Shown in pieces: positions 44,784-55,195 of a DNA stretch of 64,000 nt. The position numbers and the translations under genes are program-made. Within the stretch, counting starts at the first letter, position 1, and every line of letters begins with the position of its first letter. A model generated the notes under the pieces. The model was not told the DNA's origin. It was given only the letters and a program-made list of their open reading frames with translations, and searched no databases. This DNA comes from Pseudocercospora fijiensis CIRAD86 (lineage: Eukaryota; Ascomycota; Dothideomycetes; Mycosphaerellales; Mycosphaerellaceae): NCBI RefSeq assembly GCF_000340215.1, contig NW_006921536.1:1699582-1763581 (forward strand), read 5' to 3'.

Positions 44784-46724
44784 CTACGAATCCCAAATCG
44801 CCCCATAAGCAGGCACACCCCTCGACTCCAGTGCAAACACCACCTCTTTGGTACCCACAGGATTAGAAATGATGACTACAGCTTCCGCCTCACTCTCCTT
44901 GTACACAGCATAACAAATTTCCGTCAAACCACCTTTCCCCGTCTTCTTGGTATCGATCAACAAAGCATTCTTATCAGCCGCGAAAACGCTTTCGACTGTC
45001 GAAACGCCGAAACTCGTGGCGGGGAACCTGGCGGCCCAGATGATTCGTACATCCCATTCTGGATGGGCGTTGAAGAAACTCATGCATGGTCCGATGCCGC
45101 TGCCAGTGGCTACGAAGACGATTCTGCGGAAGAGGAATGCGAGTCGGACTATGCCGGAGATGGGGGCGCCTTTGACCCAGACTTTCTCTGGGGGATTCTT
45201 GATGAGCTGTTTGGTCCAGTCGCCGTTGTTGGCTACGATGACGGAGTAGCCCTTCTCTCCGTTGGGGTTGGGAATGCTGGCGAAGGCGTGGCATTCGACA
45301 ACAGGAGAGTGAGAGAGCTTGAGACCCTTGCATGTTGGCATTACCTTGTCGTGGTGGAAGTATAGACGGGCTGCGTGTGTAGAAAGTGGTTCGACGGTGA
45401 AGGCTCGATGTCGGACACGTAGCCATGGGTAGATGATGATGCCGGTTGTGAAGAGCAGGAACCAGAATGATGGAGTGGTAATGAGTGCGACACCAGGGTC
45501 ACGGCTCTCGTCTCGTGCCGTGGCAAAAGTGATCAGAAGAGTTTGAGCCCAGATGAAGCCGATGCCAGTCCAGCCTGCGAACCGATGCGATATCTCCCAC
45601 TGGTTGTGGAAGTGTTGACGAATTGTCGGGTATGACATGACCATCAAGATCAGAAAGATGAAGATCATGCAGGCAAGGATGACTGCCAAGCCTTGGATTT
45701 CTCCTTCCATGCCAGAGTCGAAGTTGTTGATCACTAAGACGGCGAAGAAGAGGTACCACATGAAAGCGCCGATGCCGCACGACGAGTGTATGCCTCCGTA
45801 AGAATATACTTTGGCGGCTTGGCGGCGGACAGCGAGTGGCAGCCAGAGTGGGAGTGCTGTCAGCAGCCGAAAGATGAGGTTGACTGCGTGCTCGTGCCGC
45901 ATCATGGCACCGACGAAGAGATTGGCCGCCACGGCGCTAGTTGCGTCGGCATATGTGAACAGCCTCGCATCGCGGGAGGCGAGCACGGCCGCATAGGCTA
46001 TGGTTGCCACGTTGATGAGGAAGATGAGCGTGAACAGGCGACGATAGACGGAGAAGAAGCCGTAACGCAAGATGTTGTATCGCCCGCCATGCTTGGGCAC
46101 TGGCAGCGGATACTGCTTCATCAGGTAGTCGAGGTGCCCTTTGGAAGCGACTTTATCTTCATAAGTACTAAGTCGCTCCAATTGCAGTTTGACTTTGGTG
46201 TGCCCCTCGAGGCGGGAGGCGATGCTGTCGAACGAGTGCGAACACTCGCGGACGTTCTTGACGACGCATCTATACGTGCCTGGGCCATGCGCTTGGATTT
46301 TCTTCAGTATTGGCGATGGCGGTGCTTCGAGTTCTTCGCAAGAGATGCCAGACGCTACCGAAAAGTCGCTCGGCGCGCGTGATGGGAGAGATGGGCGGCG
46401 CAAATGTTGGAGCTGTTGCAACGAGCGCTCCGATGGCCGAACAGTGATAAGACTCTCCACCGGCCAGTGCTCGGAGTCGCGGCGTGCTATGTGAGCAACT
46501 TCAGGCTCCCTGACGGCCGACTCGAGATCACCAGGTGTTGGTGATGGTGGTGGCAGGGCGTAGACATACGCAGAGTAGCGACGCTGCGCCAGCGTCGGGC
46601 GTGTCGGGCGGTGTGATGGCATGTCTGGCTGTATGTCTTCGAATATGGTGGAAGCAGAGAAGTGAGGATTGTCGTCGGGGAAGTCGTCCTCGCCGGGCAC
46701 GGGCATTGGTTTTGAATGTTCCAT
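44784..46724 (-). CDS. TmpA-like integral membrane flavo-oxidoreductase
   Basis: 646 residues from ATG 46724; an open frame extends 54 nt further upstream but only from GTG. A disordered N-terminal third leads into about five or six membrane helices at roughly 230-440 (for example L-F-T-L-I-F-L-I-N-V-A-T-I-A-Y-A and F-W-F-L-L-F-T-T-G-I-I-I-Y). A ferredoxin-reductase-like module follows, with the NAD(P)-type loop V-A-T-G-S-G-I-G-P-C near 535. This matches the TmpA family of Aspergillus (a membrane protein linked to conidiation signalling) and the C-terminal part of some NRPS-like proteins. The call rests on layout and recalled family resemblance. It overlaps a spurious plus-strand ORF at 44484-45365. 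It faces the adenylating enzyme at 48764. Confidence 0.75.
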   Translation of the reverse strand: MEHSKPMPVPGEDDFPDDNPHFSASTIFEDIQPDMPSHRPTRPTLAQRRYSAYVYALPPPSPTPGDLESAVREPEVAHIARRDSEHWPVESLITVRPSERSLQQLQHLRRPSLPSRAPSDFSVASGISCEELEAPPSPILKKIQAHGPGTYRCVVKNVRECSHSFDSIASRLEGHTKVKLQLERLSTYEDKVASKGHLDYLMKQYPLPVPKHGGRYNILRYGFFSVYRRLFTLIFLINVATIAYAAVLASRDARLFTYADATSAVAANLFVGAMMRHEHAVNLIFRLLTALPLWLPLAVRRQAAKVYSYGGIHSSCGIGAFMWYLFFAVLVINNFDSGMEGEIQGLAVILACMIFIFLILMVMSYPTIRQHFHNQWEISHRFAGWTGIGFIWAQTLLITFATARDESRDPGVALITTPSFWFLLFTTGIIIYPWLRVRHRAFTVEPLSTHAARLYFHHDKVMPTCKGLKLSHSPVVECHAFASIPNPNGEKGYSVIVANNGDWTKQLIKNPPEKVWVKGAPISGIVRLAFLFRRIVFVATGSGIGPCMSFFNAHPEWDVRIIWAARFPATSFGVSTVESVFAADKNALLIDTKKTGKGGLTEICYAVYKESEAEAVVIISNPVGTKEVVFALESRGVPAYGAIWDS

Positions 46725-48763
46725 TGGTGACGGCGGATGCTTGTGAATGGCGACAGGCACGAAGAATGCAAGAATCACAATGCGTTCTGCACAGGGTCAT
46801 CGGTAATGCCGGCCCGCCCTTTTCCTGGGGAGGCTCGGTGGATGGTGGTACAAACGGATCCCACCGCGATGTTGATGGATGACGCGTAGCGATCTGCGAG
46901 AATGGGACTGGCGCCATTGATGGCTTGCACAAAGCAAAGCATCCGAAATTGCGTGGCACTTGTCAAAGAGAACCTCGTTTGCGCGCCAAGCGTTTGTCTG
47001 CCAGTGCATGAGGCAAGAGCTACAATTTGCGGCCCGGCTAATGATCGGGTCAAGCCAGTGGATGCAGTGAAAGCTCGAGCGAAGTTTACGTCGAAGACTG
47101 GGAAGATCAAATCACCGACCTGCTGAGAACAATCATCACCCAGTCTACAGTCTGCGCATCGGCTGCACGACACATGTCTTCCACACGCTGAACGTGTATG
47201 CTAAGCAACAATATACACACGCTGCAAATTCCGCTGCGGCTGACCTATGTATGTCCTATTCAGGCTACAGCAGGGCTGCATGGCAGTACAGTATACCTTA
47301 CTTGGTATCAGTCGCGTGCCGTGCCATGCTACCGAGTCCGAGGCGCGCAGCATGTTAAGTTACGCATGCAATTGAGCTTAACTGGACGTCGTCTGCTTGA
47401 TCCTGCTCTACACCAGCGCCGGAGCCCAGCAGATGTATCGACCGTGGTGAACCAGATTGCCACTACTTTCTAAATTCCAACTCACTGGCCTCTGAATGCT
47501 TGACTGACCATGCTTACCTGACGTGGAGCCAGTTCCGGAGCAGGCATGCTGTCCTCAAGATCGAGCTGTGGCGTTGATGGCTTGCCACTAGCCTGTTCTG
47601 TCGCGCAAGGGATTTTGATCATGCACCCGCTGTGGTAGCGGACCTGTAATCCAGCTCGTGGTCGCTATTCTGGCATCTTGTCGCTCCTGAAGTATAAATT
47701 GGCTCCCATCTAAGAAGCCATTGACGTAGCGGATCCAGTCCTCACCGTCCCAATCGGACGTAGGTCCATGCCACACCACTGCTGATGTGAGCCGAGAGTC
47801 CTGGTCTCATGCGTGACTCGCTATGGGTCTCCCTCTCGGGGTCAATAGCGAACGTCATAGATCACTTCACGAGTTTTCCAGCGGCGCAGCTGGATGTAGA
47901 TGCTCCTTGGATCGATCTTCGCATTAGCCTTGGTTGGCAGGCGCACCATCACTTGACATTGCAGCTGACATACTCCTCTGCATGAAGGTCGCAGCTGGCA
48001 GACCACAAGCATCGTTCACACTCTGGTCAAGCGCCATGATCTCTGGTGATTCTGTGCTTCACTGAGTACGTGTATCCTGGCATAGAGATGCCTGGTCCGT
48101 TGACCACGTATGACGCCCAGGCATATAAAAGCTACGCAGCTGCCATTGAATAAATTGCGAACTGGCGTCCGTATCCAGCCTCACTCTCAACCATTCATCT
48201 TACTGGCCACTGCGTGTTCTTTGTGCGCAGCCGAGAGCCACAGCGGCAGCCATTGTGCGGTATCCTGTGTTGAAGCCTTTCAATCACATGCCGCTCAGTC
48301 CACCTGAAGCGAGCTTCTCGGTATCCTCATACATAACGCAATGCTGGTGAATGCCGACTCGAAGTATCCCTGGTGACTCTCGCCAGGTTTCACGTTGGCA
48401 GGCCTTTCGACATAGCCGTCGATTTCGGACAATCTTATTGTTCTGAAGCACCATCCATTACCTACTCAGCGACAATGGTCACATTAACTAGCACTCAATG
48501 CACGATTCCTGCTCCTCGAGAGTTTATCAACCCCTCCGATCCATCATACCGCACTGCTTCCGTCGTTCACCTTTTGCCCACACACTCTTGGAACACAGTG
48601 CAGACATTGCTCCTAATTCGAAATCTCAGATCTCAAAAAGCTTCTTCTGAGATTTCTCTCGAGTACGTTACCTAGTACCCCTCATTCAGCCGTTTGAAAG
48701 CGCGTGGCTACCACGAGTTCGGCTAGTGCCGTTTTGCATGTGAAGGCGTCATCCCTGCACAGC
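46725..48763. other. 2.0 kb divergent intergenic region
   Basis: Between the TmpA-like (minus) and ligase (plus) starts. A plus-strand TATA box (tataaaag) lies at about 48123-48130, followed by a weak AT-rich start region. A plus-strand ORF at 48373-48675 (with an internal ATG at 48476) may be an upstream ORF in a long leader; it has no recognisable domain. Other short ORFs are unconvincing. Confidence 0.45.
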
Positions 48764-50461
48764 ATGGAGCAAGAACTGAAATCGCTCATCAGATCCGCAC
48801 ATTCAGCTTCGAATCACATTCAACCAGCCGAAACGTCGCCCACACGCTCTACCATGGATCCTGCGAATACGAATATCGTCGACTGGACCTTTTCAGGCCG
48901 TTACGACCCAGAAAAGCCAATCCTCATCGACGCCGCAGATCCGAGCCGCTTCATCACTAAGAACAAGGCTATCGAGCTCGTCGCTAGTCTGATCGGCGCC
49001 TTCGAGCCAGACTGCACAGTCTGCCTGCACATTGGCAATGACATCCTCTATCCAATACTATGCTTGGCAATCTGGGCGAATCGCTGCAGATGGACTGGTC
49101 CCAACATCTCGTACAAGGCGCCTGAGCTGGAGCATCATATCCGAGTTTCGCGAACGAAGTACATCATTGTCGCTGACGACCGACTCGAGACTGCTCGTGC
49201 GGCCGTTAGTGGCAGCAGCACGAAGGCACAGATCATTCGCTTCACCGACTTGCTCGCACCACCCCCTCCATCTGGGCGGCATAATTGCTGCGGTGTCCAC
49301 AAGCGACATTGCCACAGCAGCAATGCGTCTGAATTCCCGAGCTTGCATGACATCCAGAGCCCAAATGGTCGCGATGCACTTTCCGAAGCATTGCGGCATT
49401 TTGATCCAGACTCCATTGCAACGCTAATGTCGACCTCCGGAACCACGGGACTGCCAAAGCTGGGTGCCCGCACTCAGCGCGCCACCGTTCTGGAGTCCGC
49501 TGCTGTCGAAGACAACAACTCTCTCAAGTCTTACGAGATCCGTCGGCTGTTTTCGACACCAATATTCCACTCCTTCTCGACACCGGAGATGGTCATCAAC
49601 AGCCTACGTCTCGGCATCCCGGCATATTTCGTAAAGCGCTTCGACATTGTCCAATGGCCACTCTACGTTCAGAAATATGGCATCACTGAGGCCTTCGCTC
49701 CTCCTGCGATGCTTCAGATGCTCGTCAACTGTCCTCATGCACACCCACTGATCCAATCTCTCCGGAATGTCTACACTGGCGGCGCTCCCTTCACATCAGA
49801 GTTGAAGGTAAAGTGGGATGCAATCTTCCCTAGCAGTCCGCCTCGTGTTGCCGCTGTCTATGGACTTACCGAGATAGGCTGGTTCACGACCTTCAAATAC
49901 CCAGAGGTGGATGACTCCAGCGCGGTGGGTAGGCCGATTCCCGGTTGCGAGATTCGACAGTCCAAAGACAACATTACGACGTACAACGACATCGACGTAG
50001 CAGAGCTGCATATGCACTCACCACATGTTATGCAAGGCTACTATGGCAATCCAGAAGAGACGAAGAAAATGTTCACCGAAGATGGCTGGCTCAAGACAGG
50101 CGATGTAGGCTATATCCAAGACGGCAAAGTCTACATCGTCGACCGTGCCAAGGACCTCGTCAAAGTCAACGGCTTCCAAGTCTCGCCGACAGAGATTGAG
50201 GACGCCTTACAGCTACTCCAACATGACATCGAAGAAGCTGCAGTCTTTGGCGTCGACACCGACATCGAAGAACACCCCTTCGCATATGTCGTCCGCAAGC
50301 ACGACGGCGTCACTATCGAAGCCATCAAGCGCTTCCTGGACGAACGACTCTCATCGTACAAGGTCAGCAAGATCGAAATCGCCTTCATCGACAAGATCCC
50401 TCGCAATCCAAGCGGAAAGATTTTGAAGAAGGACTTGCGCAAGATTGCTCGGCCAGAGTAG
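48764..50461 (+). CDS. Adenylate-forming enzyme (acyl-CoA synthetase/4-coumarate ligase-like)
   Basis: 565 residues from ATG 48764; the frame is open further up from GTG 48704, and ATG 48854 is also possible because family similarity begins after it (D-W-T-F-S-G). Enzymes of this superfamily activate a carboxylate with ATP and usually load it on CoA or a carrier. Seen: phosphate loop S-T-S-G-T-T-G-L-P-K near 222, A5-like Y-G-L-T-E-I, the hinge block T-G-D-V-G-Y and D-R-A-K-D-L-V-K-V-N-G near 443-460, and the catalytic Lys in P-S-G-K-I-L-K-K near 549. There is no carrier domain and no obvious peroxisomal C-terminal signal (ends A-R-P-E). No intron is needed. Substrate cannot be read from the sequence. 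Its divergent TmpA-like neighbour suggests a joint role. Confidence 0.88.
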   Translation: MEQELKSLIRSAHSASNHIQPAETSPTRSTMDPANTNIVDWTFSGRYDPEKPILIDAADPSRFITKNKAIELVASLIGAFEPDCTVCLHIGNDILYPILCLAIWANRCRWTGPNISYKAPELEHHIRVSRTKYIIVADDRLETARAAVSGSSTKAQIIRFTDLLAPPPPSGRHNCCGVHKRHCHSSNASEFPSLHDIQSPNGRDALSEALRHFDPDSIATLMSTSGTTGLPKLGARTQRATVLESAAVEDNNSLKSYEIRRLFSTPIFHSFSTPEMVINSLRLGIPAYFVKRFDIVQWPLYVQKYGITEAFAPPAMLQMLVNCPHAHPLIQSLRNVYTGGAPFTSELKVKWDAIFPSSPPRVAAVYGLTEIGWFTTFKYPEVDDSSAVGRPIPGCEIRQSKDNITTYNDIDVAELHMHSPHVMQGYYGNPEETKKMFTEDGWLKTGDVGYIQDGKVYIVDRAKDLVKVNGFQVSPTEIEDALQLLQHDIEEAAVFGVDTDIEEHPFAYVVRKHDGVTIEAIKRFLDERLSSYKVSKIEIAFIDKIPRNPSGKILKKDLRKIARPE

Positions 50462-50753
50462 AAGATGCGAGATGAATTGATTGAATCAAGGATGATGGAT
50501 ACCTCTACACAGGTGTTCTTATGGTGTCTGCGAGAGCGAAAATTTCGCAGCTGTTCGTTTGCGAGCCACAAGGAGGCTATGTCTTTTTCTTTTTTTTTGG
50601 GAATGCGTCGCGATCGCTTTTGGCCTTTCATTAAAGTCTCTGCAAGTCTTCTGAGGTTGGCACAGCTGCGAAGCGCATGATGATTCGGAGCGGGATTTTT
50701 GTTTACCAGGTTGCGGAATTTCTGTTTGGATAAGGTCGAATAGCACGCGAAAT

Positions 50754-51125
50754 TTATGGCAGCACTGAGCGCTGCACCTTCGAATCTATCACTGCAATGG
50801 TTTCTAGGTGCAGAAGCGAGTAAAAAAAAGGCAGGCTTTGATTGGTCTTGCAAGTTCTCGGCGACACTGCAGTTTCATGTTTGAAACCAGCATCCTGAAC
50901 GCCAACACGAACCACTCCAGGCTCTCTGAACGGTATGGCGTATACAATGTCCTTGCACACGTTTTTGGAGGGGCACTTGGAGGAGGAGCCATCATTTTTG
51001 CCAATTCGTCACGTGGGATCAATCCCTCGAGGCGATAGTACATACATAGGTTTGAAGCCTTGAACGGTTGCAGATGCTATACTAGCGAAAGCTAGAAGGA
51101 AGGAGAGAAGGGTCGTAAGCTGCAT
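50754..51125 (-). CDS. Candidate small secreted protein (two exons)
   Basis: Exon 1 (51042-51125) begins M-Q-L-T-T-L-L-S-F-L-L-A-F-A-S-I-A-S-A, a clear signal peptide with an Ala-x-Ala-type cleavage site. Exon 2 (50754-50975) continues C-P-S-K-N-V-C-K-D-I-V-Y and ends at TAA 50754-50756, for a total of 101 residues with three cysteines in the mature part. The intron (50976-51041) would use GTACTA...AAG. A stronger GTATGT donor 4 nt upstream in the gene is available but would put exon 2 in another frame. Gene structure is therefore uncertain. It sits between the ligase gene and a dead Tc1 element. No homologue is recognised. Confidence 0.4.
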
Positions 51126-51485
51126 CTTGTGGATTTGACTCGAGCGGTGGCTGATAAACTTGGAAAGACGGACAAGCAGCGGTCGGGAGGGAGGGAGCTT
51201 TCTTAAGATATGTAAGTGATTTCTACCCCTATAAAAGGGCAGCAGTCAATGCTGCCACCAACTGTAACGTCTGCCTTCCATTATCCATACAATTCAAGGT
51301 GCTCATGTGTTGGACAAGGAAGCCTGTATTCCTCAATCTCGGAAGAAGGAGGGCTAGACCATAAGGCCTGCTGAATCCATGTTCGACCGTATACAGCGTC
51401 AACGCACATCGGAGTGAAAGTTAGCGTCCGGAGCCCTGGAAGGTGCATAATATTAGCACTTCCGGCACCGCTAATTGCAGTGTCC
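51126..51485. other. Spacer before the Tc1-like element
   Basis: Normal-composition DNA. A plus-strand TATA-like run (tataaaag) at about 51231-51238 is not followed by a recognisable gene. Nothing else is seen. Confidence 0.45.
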
Positions 51486-52844
51486 TACACTAAATCGAGG
51501 TGTTGGCGCCGCGGCTAAGCATAGCACCTATAGGAAGGCTTAGCTATTAATTCCTCCGACTAGAGGGCTTAGAAGTTACGTATAGGCACTATCTAGGGTA
51601 TATATAGACTATCTTTTAGTAGATTCAATAATATATCATTTTATAAGCTTTTTGCAATGTTAAAGAAAGGAAGAAGGAGTAATTTAGAAGTAAGCTAAAG
51701 GTCGTTATATAATTAGGAGTAGGTCTATACTAGATTAATAGTATTCGAGAGTGTAATTATAAAGGAGGCGCGGAGGAGTAGTCGGCGATAAATAGGTGCT
51801 TTCGGTAGTATCTACGTATATAGAGTCCCCTATTAAATAGTTAGCTTCTCTCTCGTTCCTTTATAATACCGTATACTTACACTAACGAGTAGCACGCGTA
51901 GTATAGCTATAGAAGGGGTTGTTCTAGCGCTATTCGCACTCGTAGTACGCCGGCTCTTCGCGATTAAGTTCAACGATATACCAATCTTCTAGAGGTATAC
52001 CGTTTACTAGACTAGCGCCGTCTAGCTCTTATTAAAGCCTTCGAACAAGGTAAGAAAGATAGAGCATAGTTACGCCTGCTTTCCGACGTTATTAGCGGCC
52101 GTAGAAGTCTAATACTATTAGTTATACCCTCTATCTATTTACTTAGTTTAACACCGGCATTTAATCTAGCTCTATTGCCTTATCGGTCTAGAAGTCTACT
52201 AAGGCCGGCTCTATCGCAGTTGTCGCAATCTCGTCGCCCTTAGGTTCTATAGTTTAACAACCCTCTACGCTATTAATTCTATATCTAATAGCGCGACCGT
52301 ATACTATCTATTCTACTACCTATTTACGACCGTCCGCCGGAGTATAATAAGTCGGAGATACAACTTCGAGAGTAGCGCGAGCTTGAATAGTAACTTCTAA
52401 GCTAAATACGTCGTTTATAGGTTAAGGTTATCGATTTAACTAAATAAGAGTCTTAATCTTTAGATAATAACTTAGCCTCGGTACGGATTAGCCCGCGGAC
52501 CCGGCGATTCCTATTAGATCGGAATTAAAGCTCCGAAGGCGGGGCACTAGCTTCTTCTAACACTTCTAATACCTCCTTCTAAAGCGATTAGCTATTTCTA
52601 TCGATATAATATACTAATTTATCGCACCCGATACTGCCTGCTATACTACTTGCAAATCGTCTATCTAGCTAGTTAACTCTACCGAGTATTAAATCCCTTC
52701 TTTTTAGACCGCTAGGGCTATTGCTAACGTACGAAATCGCAACCTAATAAACTACCGAATAGCGAGTCTACCGCCGAGCCGTACTTCTATATAAACTATA
52801 TACTACTATTAAACAACTGCACCGAATAGCCAAATAGCCGCTTA

Positions 52845-53902
52845 TTTATATCTTAGAGTAGTCTCGTAAGGCATTATCGACTATCTATTATATCGTTTAT
52901 AAGCCTTTTACTCCTAGGCGCTACCGAGCCTACCGAATCGACGAATTCGACTATTCGCGCCCTATTCCTTAAGAGATTGCCCTTACCTACGTACTAACTC
53001 GACGACGTAGCCGCAGGCTCTATATAGACACCTAAGAGCGCCTTATCGTCGACTATATTACTTAGAACGCTACAACTCGTCGTATAACTTAGACGGAAGT
53101 TAGAGACTTACTCGGTTTAAATTATAGTCCTATAACCGTCTCTCGTATCTATAGAAGGCATAGTTATCGCCGCTGCGTTATACGCCCTTAGCCCTTCTAT
53201 AACGACCGTATTCGACGCCTACGCCTCGAATAGGCTTAATTCTATTAACACTTTACTAAAGAAGACTAGGCAAACGTTCTATAGAGCGACGAGTGTACTA
53301 TACGCAATAGATTATACGAGAGGCTCTTTGTTACTCGACTAGTTAGTAAGCGCAACTAAGACTACTGTTTAAGGCTTCGCTTCTAACGCCTTCTATACTA
53401 GATAATATAGGCCTATATTAGTAGTATTAGCGGCAAAGGACTACTCCTACTATAGGATAAGATATAGGGCAATATTAACAAAGAGTTATACTATAAGAAG
53501 GTCTTACTACTAGTTTAAGAAGAGATTAGTCGTATAAATAGCCTTATTACTAACTAAGAATACCCTCTCGGTTACGAGCCTGCCTTACACTTAAGAACAG
53601 CACTCTTCTAACAAGACTCGGCGCCTATATATAGAGCTAAACACATACTTAATTAGTTACGAGCTCGCCGCATTATTCTTATAGACAACTAGCTACCTTT
53701 ATTACTAGATTTGAACCCTATCGAGAACCTATAGCGAGTAATTAAGTAGGCAATTAAACGCCGCAGAAACAGACCTACTAGCTGTAACCTTTAGCTAGCA
53801 ATTGTCGAAGAATACTATAACGTATCTATAGAATTAGTACAACAATAGATTAATAGTATGCCGGCTCGCTATCGTATAGTAATTAACGCTAATAGCGGTT
53901 AA
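52845..53902 (+). pseudogene. Tc1/mariner DDE transposase relic
   Basis: One plus-strand frame to the TAA at 53900-53902. Catalytic residues in frame: Asp in S-D-E-C-T at 53288-53290, Asp in Q-D-S-A-P at 53615-53617, Glu in N-P-I-E-N-L at 53723-53725. The spacing between the second Asp and the Glu is 35 residues. Upstream, T-E-V-R-D-L-L-G-L and V-S-R-I-Y-R-R-H suggest the second helix-turn-helix. Stops replace Trp and Gln. The same frame is in register with K-A-F-E-Q-G-K-K near 52034, which may be the first helix-turn-helix, but the region between is unclear, so the start is an estimate. Confidence 0.85.
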
Positions 53903-53961
53903 AAACAGTAGTAGATAGCATAGCGCTTACTTAGTTGTCTACAGTTGTCTATAGTCTTTAA

Positions 53962-54104
53962 ACTAGCCTTCTATACGGCTTTAAACACCCTCGTTCTTAA
54001 CCCTAATCGTTACTAAACTAGCTGTCTATACGGCTTCAAACTAGCCTTCTATACGGCTTCTAAAACACCCTCCTTCTTAACCCCAATCGTTACTAAACTA
54101 GCTG
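53962..54104. repeat. Direct repeat, two copies, period 78 bp
   Basis: Copies at 53962-54024 and 54040-54104 share ACTAGCCTTCTATACGGCTT at the start and CGTTACTAAACTAGCTG at the end. It lies between the transposase stop and the right end of the Tc1-like element, so it is probably a subterminal repeat. Confidence 0.8.
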
Positions 54105-54162
54105 AAGAACTGAAGTTCCTAACAATCGCACTGATTGGCTTCTAACACCTAGTCACACTATA

Positions 54163-55100
54163 CTTTGTATAGCAAGCGGTGCCGCTAAGCAAGGGTCGCG
54201 ACACCCTGGAATGCATAAGCGCTCTTTCACTCCGATGTGCGTTGACGCTGTATTCCAGAATCCAGAATGAGATAAGCTAGCCAGGATTGGGTTTACATTA
54301 ATTTGATTGGAGGCGGCATTCGCATATTGTAGGTTCAATGCTATACACACAACAGAACGGGGCAGCATGTCAGAGCCTATTTGGCAAGGACAACTTTGGC
54401 CGGGCCGGAGTAATAACAGAGGCGAGATACATTCAGAGGGCCAATTTGGTATAATGGATGATGGACCCAAGATGAAGGGAAGGTCTATCGACTATCGCCC
54501 GTAAGGCAGGCCATAAGCTTTGTGGCGGCTCTTCGTTGCTGAAGGGATTCGGCATGGTGCCGTCGTGCAGCATCCGTTCGTCGTGATTCATTACCTGGCC
54601 TGGCAATGCGTGTGTTGATGTTTGCAAAACATGGCAATTAGGCACGAACGGAACAATTGATCCTCATCGCAACGCCGAGAGCAGTGATTATATGTATCAT
54701 TTGTTGAAACACGTGTTCTTCGCAGAATCAGAATCAGAATCGCGACCGCGACCGCGACCGCGACGTCTGACGTACATCGCGGCTCGCAGAGTGGTCCTGG
54801 TGTCCACGCACGAAACTTGAACATTATTAGTTTATTACCTATTCACGCCGGCCGGCAAGCCTGAATCTGATATCCCTGCCACTCTCCTTAACGTTAGACT
54901 TGGGAGCCAGAGCCAGAGCCAGACCGCAGCGCAGCGCAGCGTAGCGTAGCGGAAAGCGAGCACGCAGCATTATTGCCCACAGACACCACCGCCAAGTCAC
55001 TTGACCGCCGCCCTACCCTCCCCTCCCCTCCCCTCCCCTCCCCCTTGTTGACAGTCGCTACCGTTGGCGTCCGCGCCGCCCAAACTCGTGTCACCACAAC
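54163..55100. other. Upstream region of KNR4, with short tandem arrays
   Basis: Normal-composition DNA. Small arrays: GCGACC repeats near 54740-54763, CCAGAG repeats near 54905-54922, GCGCA/GCGTA repeats near 54930-54955, and CCCCT repeats at 55018-55045. The C-rich array near the start is typical of a fungal promoter. No gene is seen. Confidence 0.5.
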
Positions 55101-55195
55101 ATGCCTCCTCCTACGTACGTCTCCCTACAAAATTTCCTTCGCATTCCCCCATCCTCCTCCACGCGCAACACCGCGCCAGCCGCATCACAGCCATC

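Larger units (their letters stand above)
51486..54162 (+). mobile_element. Tc1/mariner DNA transposon, RIP-inactivated (about 2.68 kb)
   Basis: A DDE transposase relic with the S-P-D-L-N-P-I-E-N-L-W-type block marks the Tc1/mariner superfamily. Composition shows the RIP pattern throughout. Ends are tentative: TA at 51486-51487 and at 54161-54162, with weakly matching inner sequences that share AGGTGTT 12 bases in from each TA. I regard the ends as good to within tens of bases. Confidence 0.8.

Noticed and set aside
44484..45365. 293-codon plus-strand ORF
   Set aside because: Mostly antisense to the TmpA-like gene, including its nucleotide-binding region; a shadow ORF.
50131..50853. 240-codon minus-strand ORF
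   Set aside because: Antisense to the conserved C-terminus of the ligase; overlaps the possible secreted gene in another frame.
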